DNA of 44,763 bases from Lachnospiraceae bacterium (GTDB lineage Bacteria; Bacillota; Clostridia; Lachnospirales; Lachnospiraceae). The stretch lies in assembly GCA_017430085.1 (NCBI GenBank), contig JAFRNR010000017.1:1-44763 (forward strand), given 5' to 3'. Position numbers and translations under genes: made by a program. Of this stretch, positions 1 through 7,182 are shown in pieces; within the stretch, counting starts at the first letter, position 1, and each line of letters opens with the position of its first letter. Below the pieces are notes generated by a model. It was given only the letters and a program-made list of their open reading frames with translations, was not told the origin of the DNA and ran no database searches.

Positions 1-380
1 GACGGCTTGATGTCGCGGTGGACGATCCCGGCCGCATGCAGCGGCGTCAGGATCCGGCACAGCGCCCGCCCGATCTCCCGCACGCGCGCAGCCGGAAAAA
101 CGCCCTGCTCATCCAGCAGTTCCTGCAGATTCCGCCCGCTGAGGTAGCTTTCGATCACAATCAGCCGGCCGTCTTCCTCCACCGCCTCGATGATCCGCGG
201 CATCCCTTCGACCGGATGGGCCTGCAGCCACTGAAAAATAGAGAACTGATAATTGCTCAGCACTTTTTTGACGAACAGCCCGCCGTTTCCCGCATGCCGC
301 ACCAGCATGACCCCGTGCGCGGCATTCAAGGGGGCAAGTTCCTGATAATAGGATAAGCGGGTACGTTCTTCGGCAGTCAC
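1..380 (-). CDS. Ser/Thr protein kinase, 5' part (runs off the window)
   Basis: Read on the minus strand from a GTG at 380, the frame stays open to the window edge (about 126 codons). It encodes the N-lobe of a eukaryotic-type protein kinase: a GGLFVKKVL stretch that probably carries the beta-3 lysine (residues about 34-42), an IVIESYLSG hinge, and the catalytic-loop start HRDIKPS at the edge. The GTG has AAAGGA about 10 nt upstream, and no ATG fits this frame better. A glycine-rich loop is not obvious, so the N-lobe may be atypical. The C-lobe and any membrane or PASTA region lie outside the window. The gene is divergent from the helix-turn-helix gene at 438, with only 57 nt between them, which suggests shared control. 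The kinase assignment rests on the catalytic loop and its context; the substrates are unknown. Confidence 0.8.
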   Translation of the reverse strand, partial: MTAEERTRLSYYQELAPLNAAHGVMLVRHAGNGGLFVKKVLSNYQFSIFQWLQAHPVEGMPRIIEAVEEDGRLIVIESYLSGRNLQELLDEQGVFPAARVREIGRALCRILTPLHAAGIVHRDIKP

Positions 381-437
381 GGGACACGGTTCCTTTGCTT
401 GATAGCCTTATACTAACCCAGGAAAGGGGAAAATGCA

Positions 438-911
438 ATGAAAAAGAACCCCATGGAAGTCCTGTCCACCGAAGGGCTCGAAGAAGCTCTCGGTCAGACG
501 CGCCCCGGCGGCCTGGAGACCTATTTCCGGGAAAATGAAGATGCGCTGCTGATCGGAGACCGCCCTTTTGCGGATTACATGAGGCGCCTGTTCAAAGAAA
601 AAGGCCTCCTGCAGCAGGAAGTCTTTCTGGCGGCGGACATTCCGGAGACCTACGGGTACCGCCTGATCAGCCAGGAGCGCCATACCCGGCAGCGGGACGT
701 GATCCTGCGCCTCTGCTTCGGCGCCCGCTTCACCCTGAAGGAGACCCAGCGCGCGCTGCGCCTCGCGGAACAGGAGGAACTCTACCCCCGCCTCAAACGG
801 GACGCGGCCCTGATCCTGGCCCTGAACGAGGGCATGAAAGTGGACCGGGTCAATGAACTGCTGATCTCCCACGGACTGGAGCCTCTGAAAAAGAGCGGAA
901 AAACCGAGTAA
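438..911 (+). CDS. Helix-turn-helix DNA-binding protein paired with the kinase
   Basis: A 157-aa soluble protein. Residues about 47-90 look like an XRE/Cro-type HTH with degenerate turns: the FADYMRRLFKEKGLLQQEVF stretch, then a PETYGYRLI recognition-helix segment. A second helical segment (TLKETQRALRLAEQEELYPR) and a C-terminal helix follow. The protein is Arg- and Leu-rich and has no signal peptide. The start ATG has the strong site AGGAAAGGGG 5-8 nt upstream, and a TATACT box lies at 409-414. It is divergent from the Ser/Thr kinase. A cytoplasmic HTH protein next to such a kinase suggests a kinase substrate or regulator, but this is inferred from position only. The fold call comes from pattern reading, so confidence is moderate. 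Confidence 0.7.
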   Translation: MKKNPMEVLSTEGLEEALGQTRPGGLETYFRENEDALLIGDRPFADYMRRLFKEKGLLQQEVFLAADIPETYGYRLISQERHTRQRDVILRLCFGARFTLKETQRALRLAEQEELYPRLKRDAALILALNEGMKVDRVNELLISHGLEPLKKSGKTE

Positions 912-967
912 GAAAACGGCGCGGCAATACCCCGGAACGGGGGGAACGGAACAGAAAGGACCGACAT

Positions 968-999
968 AAAATAAGACCGGAGACCGGCCTTATTTTTTT
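968..999. terminator. Bidirectional terminator between convergent genes
   Basis: The arms at 968-980 and 984-996 pair (AAAATAAG and CCGG on the left; CCGG and CTTATTTT on the right) with one A-C mismatch and a 3-nt loop. A T-run follows on the plus strand and an A-rich left arm gives T's on the minus strand. It ends the HTH gene (stop at 911) and overlaps the stop of the minus-strand RHH gene (990). Confidence 0.8.
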
Positions 1000-1172
1000 G
1001 CATCCTCCGTTTGCCCGGATTCTGAGCGCTCCAGCGCTTCCAGCCCCAGGCGGATCAGTTCCGCCGTGGCTTCCGAACGGGTCTGAAAACGGTGTTCAAA
1101 GCGAAAATCCTCGATCCGTCGGAACAATTCCGGATCCACGGAAACAGTATAACGGGGTCTGTCAGTTGCCAT
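990..1172 (-). CDS. Ribbon-helix-helix protein (60 aa)
   Basis: The start ATG at 1172 has GGCGGAGGAC just upstream; the longer frame reaching back to 1805 is antisense to the RHH and lipoprotein genes and is not real. The 60-aa product has an RHH fold pattern: a beta strand RYTVSVDPE (about 7-15), helix A LFRRIEDFRFEHRF, a turn QTRSEAT, and helix B AELIRLGLEALERS. RHH proteins of this size bind DNA as dimers through the N-terminal strand and are often antitoxins or autoregulators. No toxin gene lies next to it. Its neighbour across the divergent promoter region is a second, different RHH gene, and the space between them carries repeated CAGTGAACCA sites. Confidence 0.75.
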   Translation of the reverse strand: MATDRPRYTVSVDPELFRRIEDFRFEHRFQTRSEATAELIRLGLEALERSESGQTEDAKK

Positions 1173-1200
1173 CGGTTTGTCCTCCGCCGTTATTCTACAC

Positions 1201-1289
1201 CAGTGAACCAGAGATGTAAAGAGGAGAAACGGAAAATGGCTTGACAAAGGAACGGCCCGTTCACTATAATTATATCGGTTCAGTGAACC
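1201..1289 (+). promoter_or_regulatory. Divergent RHH promoter with repeated GTTCACTG-type operator sites
   Basis: TTGACA at 1241-1246 and TATAAT at 1265-1270, 18 bp apart, form a near-consensus promoter for the 1314 gene. The palindrome GGTTCA-G-TGAACC at 1277-1289 covers the expected transcription start. The same ten bases, CAGTGAACCA, recur at 1201-1210, just upstream of the minus-strand RHH gene, and a half-site, GTTCACT, lies at 1259-1265 against the -10 box. This arrangement fits repression of both genes by one of the RHH proteins; the regulator is inferred. Confidence 0.7.
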
Positions 1290-1313
1290 ACCGAACCGGA
1301 CGAGAGGGACGAC

Positions 1314-1526
1314 ATGAAAGATAAACCGAAGCGCTTCAGCATTTCCCTCCCCGCGGAGCTGGCAGAACAATTGGAACAAGTTCAGACGGTCCGTTATCCG
1401 CAGCTTTCTCAGCGTGAGATCATAGAGATCCTGATCCGAAAAGGACTGGAAATAACAGAAGATCCCGCCCGTTACCCCGAAACAGGGGGAACGGATGCAC
1501 GGGAGACCTCTTATAATAATCCCTGA
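1314..1526 (+). CDS. Ribbon-helix-helix protein (70 aa)
   Basis: A 70-aa protein with an N-terminal RHH/CopG-like pattern: the basic strand KRFSISLPAE (about 6-15), helix A LAEQLEQVQTVRY, the turn PQLSQREI, and helix B IEILIRKGLEI; the tail is polar. The start ATG has GAGAGGG 6 nt upstream and a near-consensus promoter with an operator palindrome 25 nt before it. The stop lies 22 nt before the lipoprotein start at 1549, so both may share a transcript. No toxin partner is visible. It is distinct from the divergent 60-aa RHH protein, although both have the strand-helix-helix plan. A role as transcriptional repressor is inferred from the fold and the adjacent operator. Confidence 0.75.
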   Translation: MKDKPKRFSISLPAELAEQLEQVQTVRYPQLSQREIIEILIRKGLEITEDPARYPETGGTDARETSYNNP

Positions 1527-1548
1527 AATTCCCGGAGGAGGAAAAACC

Positions 1549-2613
1549 ATGAAAAAAACCATCATGATCCTGGCCGCCGTCCTGCTGGCCGCCGCGCTCG
1601 CGGGCTGCTCCGCCACGCCGAAGGACAAGGATGACAGCGGCAAGACCACCACCGCGGCCCCGCAGACTACCGAAAAGGGCGGCCAGAAGGAGACCACCGC
1701 GGACAATACGGACCCCGGCACCACCGCCGCGCCGCAGCCTACCGAGGCGCCCACCACCGAAGAACCCACCACCCCGGCGCCCACTACCACGGCCGCCCCG
1801 GTCAAGGACGCTTACCAGGTCGGCGACACGGTGCAGACCAAGAACCTGATCCTCGTCTATGTAGCCAGCGGCGAGTACGAATCTGACAACCAGTTCATCC
1901 AGCCGGCAGACGGCAACAAGTACATCTTCCTGGAATTCTACGCGGAATACAACGGAAAAGGCAGCACCAGCGTGTCCTCGTTCGACTTTGAAGGCTACGC
2001 GGACGGCTATGCGGTCGATAAAAAATATGCCTTCGACAATGAACTGAGCGGGAGCCTTTCCGCCGGCCGCTGGAACCAGGGCCGCATCTATTTCGAAGTG
2101 CCTCAGGACGCGAAAGAGATCGAAGTCGAATACGAAGTGAACCTGTTCACCGATGAAGTGATCAAATTCCTGTACGAAGGCGAGCAGAACAGCAGTTTCG
2201 TCCCGGAAAAGAAGACGGACGCCACCCCCGGCGCGCTGGTCCCGGGCGACACCACGGAAACGAAAAACCTGAAGGTTACCTATCTGGGCTGCGACGTCGC
2301 GGTCAGCGACAACCAGTTCATCCAGCCGGCGGACGGCAACCGGTTCATCTATTTCGAACTGGAATTTGAAAACATCGGCTCCGGCGAGCAATCTGTCAGC
2401 AGCCTCCTGTTCGACTGCTTCGCGGACGGCCAGCGCTGCGAATCCCACATGATGGTGCGGGATGACGACCTGAGCGCGACGATTTCCGCCGGCCGGAAAG
2501 CCAAAGGCACCGTCGTGTTTGAAGTCCCGGCGGACGCCGCGGTGATCGAACTGGAATACGAGACCAATATAATTTCGGGCGAACGGATCGTTTTCAGCTA
2601 CGTGCAGCCGTAA
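1549..2613 (+). CDS. Lipoprotein with two tandem DUF4352-like domains
   Basis: A 354-aa lipoprotein. The start at 1549 is chosen because GGAGGAGG precedes it and it begins the signal peptide MKKTIMILAAVLLAAALAGC (lipobox cysteine at residue 20). A Thr/Pro/Ala-rich linker to about residue 85 probably spans the cell wall. Two homologous domains of about 120 aa follow, each starting with GDT-TKNL and sharing the block SDNQFIQPADGN. They also share SVSS-FD(F/C), a LSAxISAGR-type strand and a final VE-EYE/ELEYE strand. This matches the immunoglobulin-like DUF4352/telokin-like domains of Firmicutes surface lipoproteins; their ligands are mostly unknown. A strong terminator follows. The function is unknown beyond a surface-exposed binding role. 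Confidence 0.8.
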   Translation: MKKTIMILAAVLLAAALAGCSATPKDKDDSGKTTTAAPQTTEKGGQKETTADNTDPGTTAAPQPTEAPTTEEPTTPAPTTTAAPVKDAYQVGDTVQTKNLILVYVASGEYESDNQFIQPADGNKYIFLEFYAEYNGKGSTSVSSFDFEGYADGYAVDKKYAFDNELSGSLSAGRWNQGRIYFEVPQDAKEIEVEYEVNLFTDEVIKFLYEGEQNSSFVPEKKTDATPGALVPGDTTETKNLKVTYLGCDVAVSDNQFIQPADGNRFIYFELEFENIGSGEQSVSSLLFDCFADGQRCESHMMVRDDDLSATISAGRKAKGTVVFEVPADAAVIELEYETNIISGERIVFSYVQP

Positions 2614-2638
2614 AACCTGCCGCTTCCGGGCGGCGCGC

Positions 2639-2675
2639 AAACCCCGGCGGTCATCGGACCGGCCGGGGTTTTTCT
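2639..2675 (+). terminator. Strong intrinsic terminator after the DUF4352 lipoprotein
   Basis: The arms AAACCCCGG-GGTC (2639 onward) and GACCGG-CCGGGGTTT (to 2671) pair with one bulged base and are followed by TTTCTTT. Confidence 0.9.
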
Positions 2676-2736
2676 TTACATTTTGGGGAGACTATGGCAT
2701 AATCAACTATCATCGGGATTGAAAACGGAGAGTGTT

Positions 2737-3228
2737 ATGGCAACGCAATGTCCTATCTGCGGCGCGCCGCTGGACGGAAAAGAATGCGGCTACTGCGGAT
2801 ATAAAAATCCTTCCTGGCAGGAAGAAAAAACCGATGCGCGCGGAGGGCCTTACGCGTACGCCCGGCACCCGGAGCAGGACCTTTTCCGGGAGGACCGCCG
2901 GCGCGAGGAGGAACGGCGCTTTGCGGAGGACCGCCGGTATGAAGAGGAACGGCGGTTTGAAGAGGACCGCCGGTACGCCCAGGAGAACCTGTACAGGAAC
3001 GCGGTTCCGTACAGCCGGTCGTTCAGTCATTACAGCAAGTGGACGGCTTTTGTCCTGTGCCTGCTGCTGGGGCTTCTTGGCGTGCACCGCTTTTATGTGA
3101 GGAAGATCGGCACGGGCCTGCTCTGGTTCTTTACCCTGGGCTTCTTCGGCCTCGGCTGGCTGGTGGACGTGATTATGATCCTGGCCGGCGTCTTTACCGA
3201 CCGGTCCGGCCTGGCACTGAGAGACTGA
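2737..3228 (+). CDS. Zinc-ribbon / charged-repeat / TM2-domain membrane protein
   Basis: A 163-aa protein; the start at 2737 has GGAGAG 5 nt upstream. The N-terminus has a zinc ribbon of the form CPICG-(x8)-CGYCGY (residues about 5-22). Residues about 52-85 hold a highly charged repeat built on EDRRxEEERRF units (RREEERRF, EDRRYEEERRF, EDRRYAQE), probably a single helix or coiled coil. The C-terminus is a TM2 domain: two hydrophobic helices around the conserved GLLGVHRFYVRKIGTGLLWF segment, then a second helix ending LVDVIMILAG. TM2 proteins are small inner-membrane proteins of mostly unknown function. It is a single gene downstream of a strong terminator. Confidence 0.85.
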   Translation: MATQCPICGAPLDGKECGYCGYKNPSWQEEKTDARGGPYAYARHPEQDLFREDRRREEERRFAEDRRYEEERRFEEDRRYAQENLYRNAVPYSRSFSHYSKWTAFVLCLLLGLLGVHRFYVRKIGTGLLWFFTLGFFGLGWLVDVIMILAGVFTDRSGLALRD

Positions 3229-3277
3229 CCGCGCGGGACGATCCCGCCGCAGCAAATATACCGTAAGGAGAACAACG

Positions 3278-4741
3278 ATGTCCTGCACGACCCTATTAGT
3301 CGGTAAAAACGCTTCCAACGACCGCTCCACCATGATTGCCCGCACGGACGACGGCCATTTTGACGTGAAAAAACTCGTGGTGGTTGAACCCAAAGACCAG
3401 CCCAAAAAGTATAAAAGCGTGATCTCGCACGTGGAGATCCCGCTCCCGGAGAACCCGATGCGCTACACCGCCTGTCCCAGCGTGGACAAGAAAGAGGGCA
3501 TCTGGGCGGCCACCGGCATCAACGAGGCCGGCGTGGGCATGACCGCGACGGAGACCATTACGACCAACGCGCGCGTATTGGCGGCGGACCCGATGGTCGT
3601 GTACAAAAAGGCGGAAAAGCGCGGCGAAAAGGACGTCCCCGGCGGCATCGGCGAGGAAGACATCGTCGTACTGGTGCTGCCGTATATCCGGAGCGCGCGC
3701 GAAGGCGTGCTGCGGCTCGCGGCCCTGCTGGAGGAGTACGGCACGTACGAATCCAACGGCATCGCGTTCAATGATGAGAACGAGATCTGGTGGCTGGAGA
3801 CCATCGGCGGCCATCACTGGATGGCAAAGCGCGTTCCGGACGACGCAGCGGTCGTGATGCCCAACCAGTTCGGCATGGACAGCTTCGATCTGGAGGATGC
3901 GCTGGGCGCCGGAAAGGACCATCTGTGCTCGAAGGACCTGAAAGAATTCATTGAAGAAAACCGCCTGGACGCCAATCAGGGCGGCGTGTTCAATCCCCGG
4001 AACATTTTCGGCTCCCACTATGATTCGGACCACGTGTACAATACCCCGCGGGCCTGGTTCATGGGCCGCTTCCTGGCGCCGCGCACCTACCGCTGGGATG
4101 GCGAAGGCGCGGACTTCACGCCGGAGAGCGACGACATCCCCTGGAGCTTTGTCCCGGAGCGCAAGCTGGCGGTGGAGGACGTGAGCTACCTGCTGTCCAC
4201 GCATTACCAGGGCACGCCGTACGACCCGTATTCCGCGCAGGACACCGGCAAGCGCGGCATTTACCGCTCCATCGGCATCAACCGTACCGGCGTCACGGCC
4301 ATCTGCCAGATCCGCGAAGGCGTCCCGGCGGCCGTCCGCGGCGTGGAATGGGTCTGCTTCGGCTCCACCACCTTCGGCGCGTTCCTGCCGGTCTACACCA
4401 ACGTCCCGGCCATGCCGGCCTACCTCAGTAAAGTCACCCTGGACACGTCCACGGACAACTTCTACTGGGCCAGCCGCCTGTTGGAAGCGCTCGCGGACCC
4501 GCATTTCGGCAGCACCGTGCAGCTGATCGAGCGCTATCACCGCGCCCTGGCCGCGAAGAGCCGCCGCATCCTGGTCGAATACGACAGGAAGATCGCGGAA
4601 ACCGGCGACCTCGCCCTGGCGCAGGAGGCCAACGACAAACTGGCTGCGCTGGCGAAGAAGGAGACAACCGATGCGCTGAACAAGGTGCTCCAGGTTGCCA
4701 GCGAGAAAATGAAAAACGGATATAACCGGGCAGACAATTAA
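3278..4741 (+). CDS. pepD: Dipeptidase, peptidase family C69 (PepD)
   Basis: A 487-aa protein matching the usual length of C69 dipeptidases (NTN hydrolases that cleave a wide range of dipeptides). The N-terminus MSCTTLLVGKNASNDRSTMIART is typical of the family. In it the cysteine (Cys3) becomes the N-terminal nucleophile after processing, and the serine/arginine-containing RSTMIART block follows. Family blocks also visible include GINEAGVGMTATETITTN, NDENEIWWLETIGGHHW and VMPNQFG. The start ATG has AAGGAGA 7 nt upstream. No signal peptide is present, so it acts in the cytoplasm in peptide nitrogen recycling. It sits upstream of ridA and a carboxylate/amino-acid symporter, which suggests an amino-acid theme. 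A small hairpin at 3233-3247 lies in the gap before it. Confidence 0.92.
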   Translation: MSCTTLLVGKNASNDRSTMIARTDDGHFDVKKLVVVEPKDQPKKYKSVISHVEIPLPENPMRYTACPSVDKKEGIWAATGINEAGVGMTATETITTNARVLAADPMVVYKKAEKRGEKDVPGGIGEEDIVVLVLPYIRSAREGVLRLAALLEEYGTYESNGIAFNDENEIWWLETIGGHHWMAKRVPDDAAVVMPNQFGMDSFDLEDALGAGKDHLCSKDLKEFIEENRLDANQGGVFNPRNIFGSHYDSDHVYNTPRAWFMGRFLAPRTYRWDGEGADFTPESDDIPWSFVPERKLAVEDVSYLLSTHYQGTPYDPYSAQDTGKRGIYRSIGINRTGVTAICQIREGVPAAVRGVEWVCFGSTTFGAFLPVYTNVPAMPAYLSKVTLDTSTDNFYWASRLLEALADPHFGSTVQLIERYHRALAAKSRRILVEYDRKIAETGDLALAQEANDKLAALAKKETTDALNKVLQVASEKMKNGYNRADN

Positions 4742-4751
4742 TAAAACGTAG

Positions 4752-4772
4752 GGGCCGTTGTTCCAACGGCCC
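4752..4772. repeat. GGCCGTTG hairpin repeat, copy 1
   Basis: A perfect inverted repeat, GGGCCGTTG-TTC-CAACGGCCC, sits in the 49-nt gap between pepD and ridA. The same arms with another loop recur at 25251-25271 and 28840-28862. There is no T-run, so it is not a classical terminator, though it could stabilise mRNA ends. Confidence 0.8.
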
Positions 4773-4790
4773 GCTAAAAGGAGGATTCCC

Positions 4791-5168
4791 ATGAAACACC
4801 CTATCCATACCCCTCACGCCCCGGCCGCCATCGGCCCCTACTCCCAGGCCATCGAAGTCGGCAACCTGATCTTCGTCTCCGGCCAGATCCCCGTGGACCC
4901 TGCCACCGGCGCCTTCGCGGGCGATGACATCACCTCCCAGACCCACCAGAGCCTGAAGAACCTCCGCGCCATCCTCGAAGAAGCCGGCTCCGGCCTCGAC
5001 AAAGTCGCCAAAACCACCGTCTTCCTCAAAGACATGAACGATTTTGCCGCTATGAACGCCGTCTACGCCCAGTACTTCTCCGAACCTTACCCCGCGCGCG
5101 CCGCCGTCCAGGTCGGCCGTCTGCCGAAGGATGCGCTGGTGGAGATTGAGTGCGTGGCGGAGATCTGA
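4791..5168 (+). CDS. ridA: RidA family enamine/imine deaminase
   Basis: A 125-aa protein of standard RidA (YjgF/UK114) length. Recognised blocks are the N-terminal [20 protein letters not shown], the VSGQIPVDP strand, [17 protein letters not shown], and the C-terminal [20 protein letters not shown]. The latter contains the conserved arginine that binds the substrate carboxylate and the glutamate near the active site. RidA hydrolyses reactive 2-aminoacrylate and related imines released by PLP enzymes such as serine/threonine dehydratases and cysteine-metabolising enzymes. The start at 4791 follows AAAGGAGG. The gene lies 49 nt after pepD, separated only by the hairpin repeat, and may be co-transcribed with it. 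Confidence 0.93.
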   Translation: MKHPIHTPHAPAAIGPYSQAIEVGNLIFVSGQIPVDPATGAFAGDDITSQTHQSLKNLRAILEEAGSGLDKVAKTTVFLKDMNDFAAMNAVYAQYFSEPYPARAAVQVGRLPKDALVEIECVAEI

Positions 5169-5252
5169 GGCGCAGAATTCTATTTGATCGTCAGTTTCCG
5201 GATGAGCAGTAAAAAAGCAGTACAATAAAAACAAGAAAGGCGGAGAAATTTC

Positions 5253-6485
5253 ATGAAAAAGAAGATTTCCCTGACGCTCCAGATCTTTATTGCACTTGTT
5301 CTCGCGATCCTCGTCGGCATTCTGCTGACCGGCAATCCCGACATCGCAAAGAACTACATCAAGCCCTTCGGTACCATTTTCCTGAACCTGATCAAGTGGG
5401 TGGTCGGGCCGCTGGTGTTCTTCTCGATCATAAGCGGCGTGATCTCCATGCGGGACATCAAGAAAGTCGGCGCCATCGGCGGCAAAACGGTCGTGTACTA
5501 TCTGTGCACAACGGCCTGTGCGGTCATTATCGGTCTGTTGCTGGCCAATTTGCTGAAAGGACTCTTCCCGGTGCTGCCGACCGCAGGCCTGAGTTATGAG
5601 GTCCAGACCACCAAGATCGATTTCATGCAGACGCTGGTGGACGCCTTCCCGTCCAATTTCCTGGCGCCGTTCGTGAACGCGGCGATGCTGCAGATCATCG
5701 TCGGCGCGTTGTTCGTGGGTTTTGCCCTGTTGCTGCTTTCCGGCGGCAGAGAGGATTTCAAAGCATTTTCCGCCGTGGATACGCTGAACGGCTTGTTCAT
5801 GAAAGTGATGGAGATCATCCTGAAACTGTCGCCCATCGGTGTGTTCTGCCTGATGACGCCGGTGGTGGCGGAAAACGGCCCGCAGGTGCTGGGCTCGCTG
5901 GCGCTGGTGCTGATGGTGGCCTACCTGGGCTACATCCTGCACATGGTTTTGGTCTACTCCGCGACGGTTTCCTCGCTGGGTCACGTCAGCCCGCTTCGTT
6001 TCTTCAAAGAAATGATGCCGGCCATGATGCTGGCTTTCTCCTCCGCGTCTTCCGTGGGCACGCTGCCCCTCAACATGGAATGTTCCCAGAAACTGGGAGC
6101 GGATCGCGATATTTCTTCTTTCGTCCTGCCTCTGGGCGCGACCATCAACATGGATGGGACGGCAATCTACCAGGGCGTCTGCGCGATTTTCATCGCCAGC
6201 TGTTTCGGCATTGAACTGACCCTGAGCCAGATGCTGACTATCGTGCTGACTGCGACGCTGGCCTCTATCGGCACCGCGGGCGTGCCCGGCGCCGGCGTGG
6301 TCATGCTGGCCATGGTGCTGCAGTCCGTCGGCCTGCCCGTGGAAGGCATCGCGCTTGTCGTCGGCGTGGACCGCCTCTTCGACATGGGCCGCACCGTCGT
6401 CAATATCACCGGCGACGCTTCCTGCGCCATTGTCGTTTCCGCCCTGGAACGCCGCAAACAACAGAAGAAGGCCGCGAAAGCGTGA
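5253..6485 (+). CDS. Dicarboxylate/amino acid:cation symporter (DAACS, GltP/SstT type)
   Basis: A 410-aa integral membrane protein of the glutamate/aspartate transporter family (SLC1-like). Visible hallmarks are the serine-rich hairpin motif SSASSVGTLPLN (HP1), the GATINMDGTAIYQG segment of TM7, the GTAGVPGAGVVMLAMVL HP2 region, and the TM8 segment GVDRLFDMGRTVVNITGDA carrying the substrate-binding Asp/Arg and Asn residues. The protein starts MKKKISLTLQIFIALVLAIL with TM1, and the start is supported by AAGGCGGAGA upstream. These transporters import Glu, Asp, C4-dicarboxylates, Ser or Thr with Na+ or H+; the substrate cannot be decided here. It is convergent with the desulfoferrodoxin gene across a shared terminator. 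Confidence 0.92.
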   Translation: MKKKISLTLQIFIALVLAILVGILLTGNPDIAKNYIKPFGTIFLNLIKWVVGPLVFFSIISGVISMRDIKKVGAIGGKTVVYYLCTTACAVIIGLLLANLLKGLFPVLPTAGLSYEVQTTKIDFMQTLVDAFPSNFLAPFVNAAMLQIIVGALFVGFALLLLSGGREDFKAFSAVDTLNGLFMKVMEIILKLSPIGVFCLMTPVVAENGPQVLGSLALVLMVAYLGYILHMVLVYSATVSSLGHVSPLRFFKEMMPAMMLAFSSASSVGTLPLNMECSQKLGADRDISSFVLPLGATINMDGTAIYQGVCAIFIASCFGIELTLSQMLTIVLTATLASIGTAGVPGAGVVMLAMVLQSVGLPVEGIALVVGVDRLFDMGRTVVNITGDASCAIVVSALERRKQQKKAAKA

Positions 6486-6492
6486 CAGGGAC

Positions 6493-6519
6493 CTGACAGG
6501 GGGACAGTTCCTCTGTCAG
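6493..6519. repeat. GGGGACGGTTC-family repeat, copy 1
   Basis: CTGACAG at 6493-6499 and CTGTCAG at 6513-6519 form a perfect inverted repeat around the core GGGGACAGTTCCT. It lies directly after the symporter stop. See the copies near 10809, 12173, 14480, 25220, 33208 and 44732. Confidence 0.8.
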
Positions 6520-6530
6520 CTTTCCAAATA

Positions 6531-6561
6531 AAAACAGCGGGTCATCAGCCCCGCTGTTTTT
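6531..6561. terminator. Bidirectional terminator between the symporter and desulfoferrodoxin
   Basis: The arms AAAACAGCGGG (6531-6541) and CCCGCTGTTTT (6550-6560) pair perfectly around an 8-nt loop. T's follow on the plus strand. The reverse strand also ends in a T-rich tail, so it can serve both convergent genes. Confidence 0.9.
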
Positions 6562-6586
6562 GCTGTACGGTGATGCTTCCGTCAGA

Positions 6587-6964
6587 TCATTCCGCTTTCC
6601 ATAGCCCGTGCAGATTGCAGTGCTCGAACACGGCCACCACCTCGTCGCCCTCGCTCAGCGTGAAGACGGCTTCCGGCGCTTCCTCCGGCTTCAGGGTCTT
6701 GAATTCGCAGCCCTGCTTCGTCTGCAGCGCGATCCATTCGATGAAGTGCGCCTCCAGCATGGGATGCGTCACTTCGCCGACCTTCACGGTGACAGTGCGG
6801 CCGTCCTGCGTCCAGACCGGCACATGCTTCTCATGCGCAGCGTCGGTGGTGCCGGGCACCATGACTTCCATGGGCACGCCGCAGCAGTGCACGTCGCAGG
6901 GCTTGTTCTTGATGGTGAGGACGATCTGTCCGCAGCGCGGGCAGCGTAAAAAGACGAGTTCCAT
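6587..6964 (-). CDS. dfx: Desulfoferrodoxin / superoxide reductase
   Basis: A 125-aa protein with the two-domain plan of desulfoferrodoxin. The N-terminal desulforedoxin-like site has CPRC at 8-11 and CC at 27-28, with an extra Cys23. The C-terminal neelaredoxin domain has HEKHVPVW (44-51), the HPMLEAHFIEW block and the CNLHGLWK tail, which supplies the His4Cys ligands of the catalytic iron. The enzyme reduces superoxide to peroxide without releasing oxygen, as used by anaerobes. The start ATG has CGGAGGTG upstream. It is a single gene with its own promoter at 7015-7044, and it is convergent with the symporter. Confidence 0.92.
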   Translation of the reverse strand: MELVFLRCPRCGQIVLTIKNKPCDVHCCGVPMEVMVPGTTDAAHEKHVPVWTQDGRTVTVKVGEVTHPMLEAHFIEWIALQTKQGCEFKTLKPEEAPEAVFTLSEGDEVVAVFEHCNLHGLWKAE

Positions 6965-7014
6965 AAAACACCTCCGGATCCTGTTTTGTTTACAGCAGTT
7001 TTTGTTGCCAGATT

Positions 7015-7044
7015 ATTATAGCAGAAAGAAAGGAGTCCAGGCAA
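7015..7044 (-). promoter_or_regulatory. Promoter of the desulfoferrodoxin gene
   Basis: On the minus strand, TTGCCT (7039-7044) and TATAAT (7015-7020) are separated by 18 bp, about 50 nt upstream of the start at 6964. Confidence 0.65.
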
Positions 7045-7101
7045 GGACGTTTTTACTTTCGCTTTCTGTCCGGAAACAAATAAGAAAAACCATGCGGGGG
7101 A

Positions 7102-7129
7102 TTGAAAAATAAAACAATCGGTCTATAAT
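7102..7129 (+). promoter_or_regulatory. Promoter of the YwaF-type gene
   Basis: TTGAAA at 7102-7107 and TATAAT at 7124-7129 are 16 bp apart, about 50 nt before the start at 7183. Confidence 0.6.
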
Positions 7130-7182
7130 ATATAAAATCCGGCCCGGGTGCAACTGTGACCGGAGAAACGCGGAGATATATT

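Noticed and set aside
3296-4792. 498-codon minus-strand frame
   Set aside because: It is antisense to the C69 dipeptidase and has no recognisable motif.
4434-6461. 675-codon open frame on the minus strand
   Set aside because: It runs antisense through pepD, ridA and the symporter, all with clear family motifs. Its His/Gln/Asp-rich product is typical of the shadow frame of GC-rich genes.
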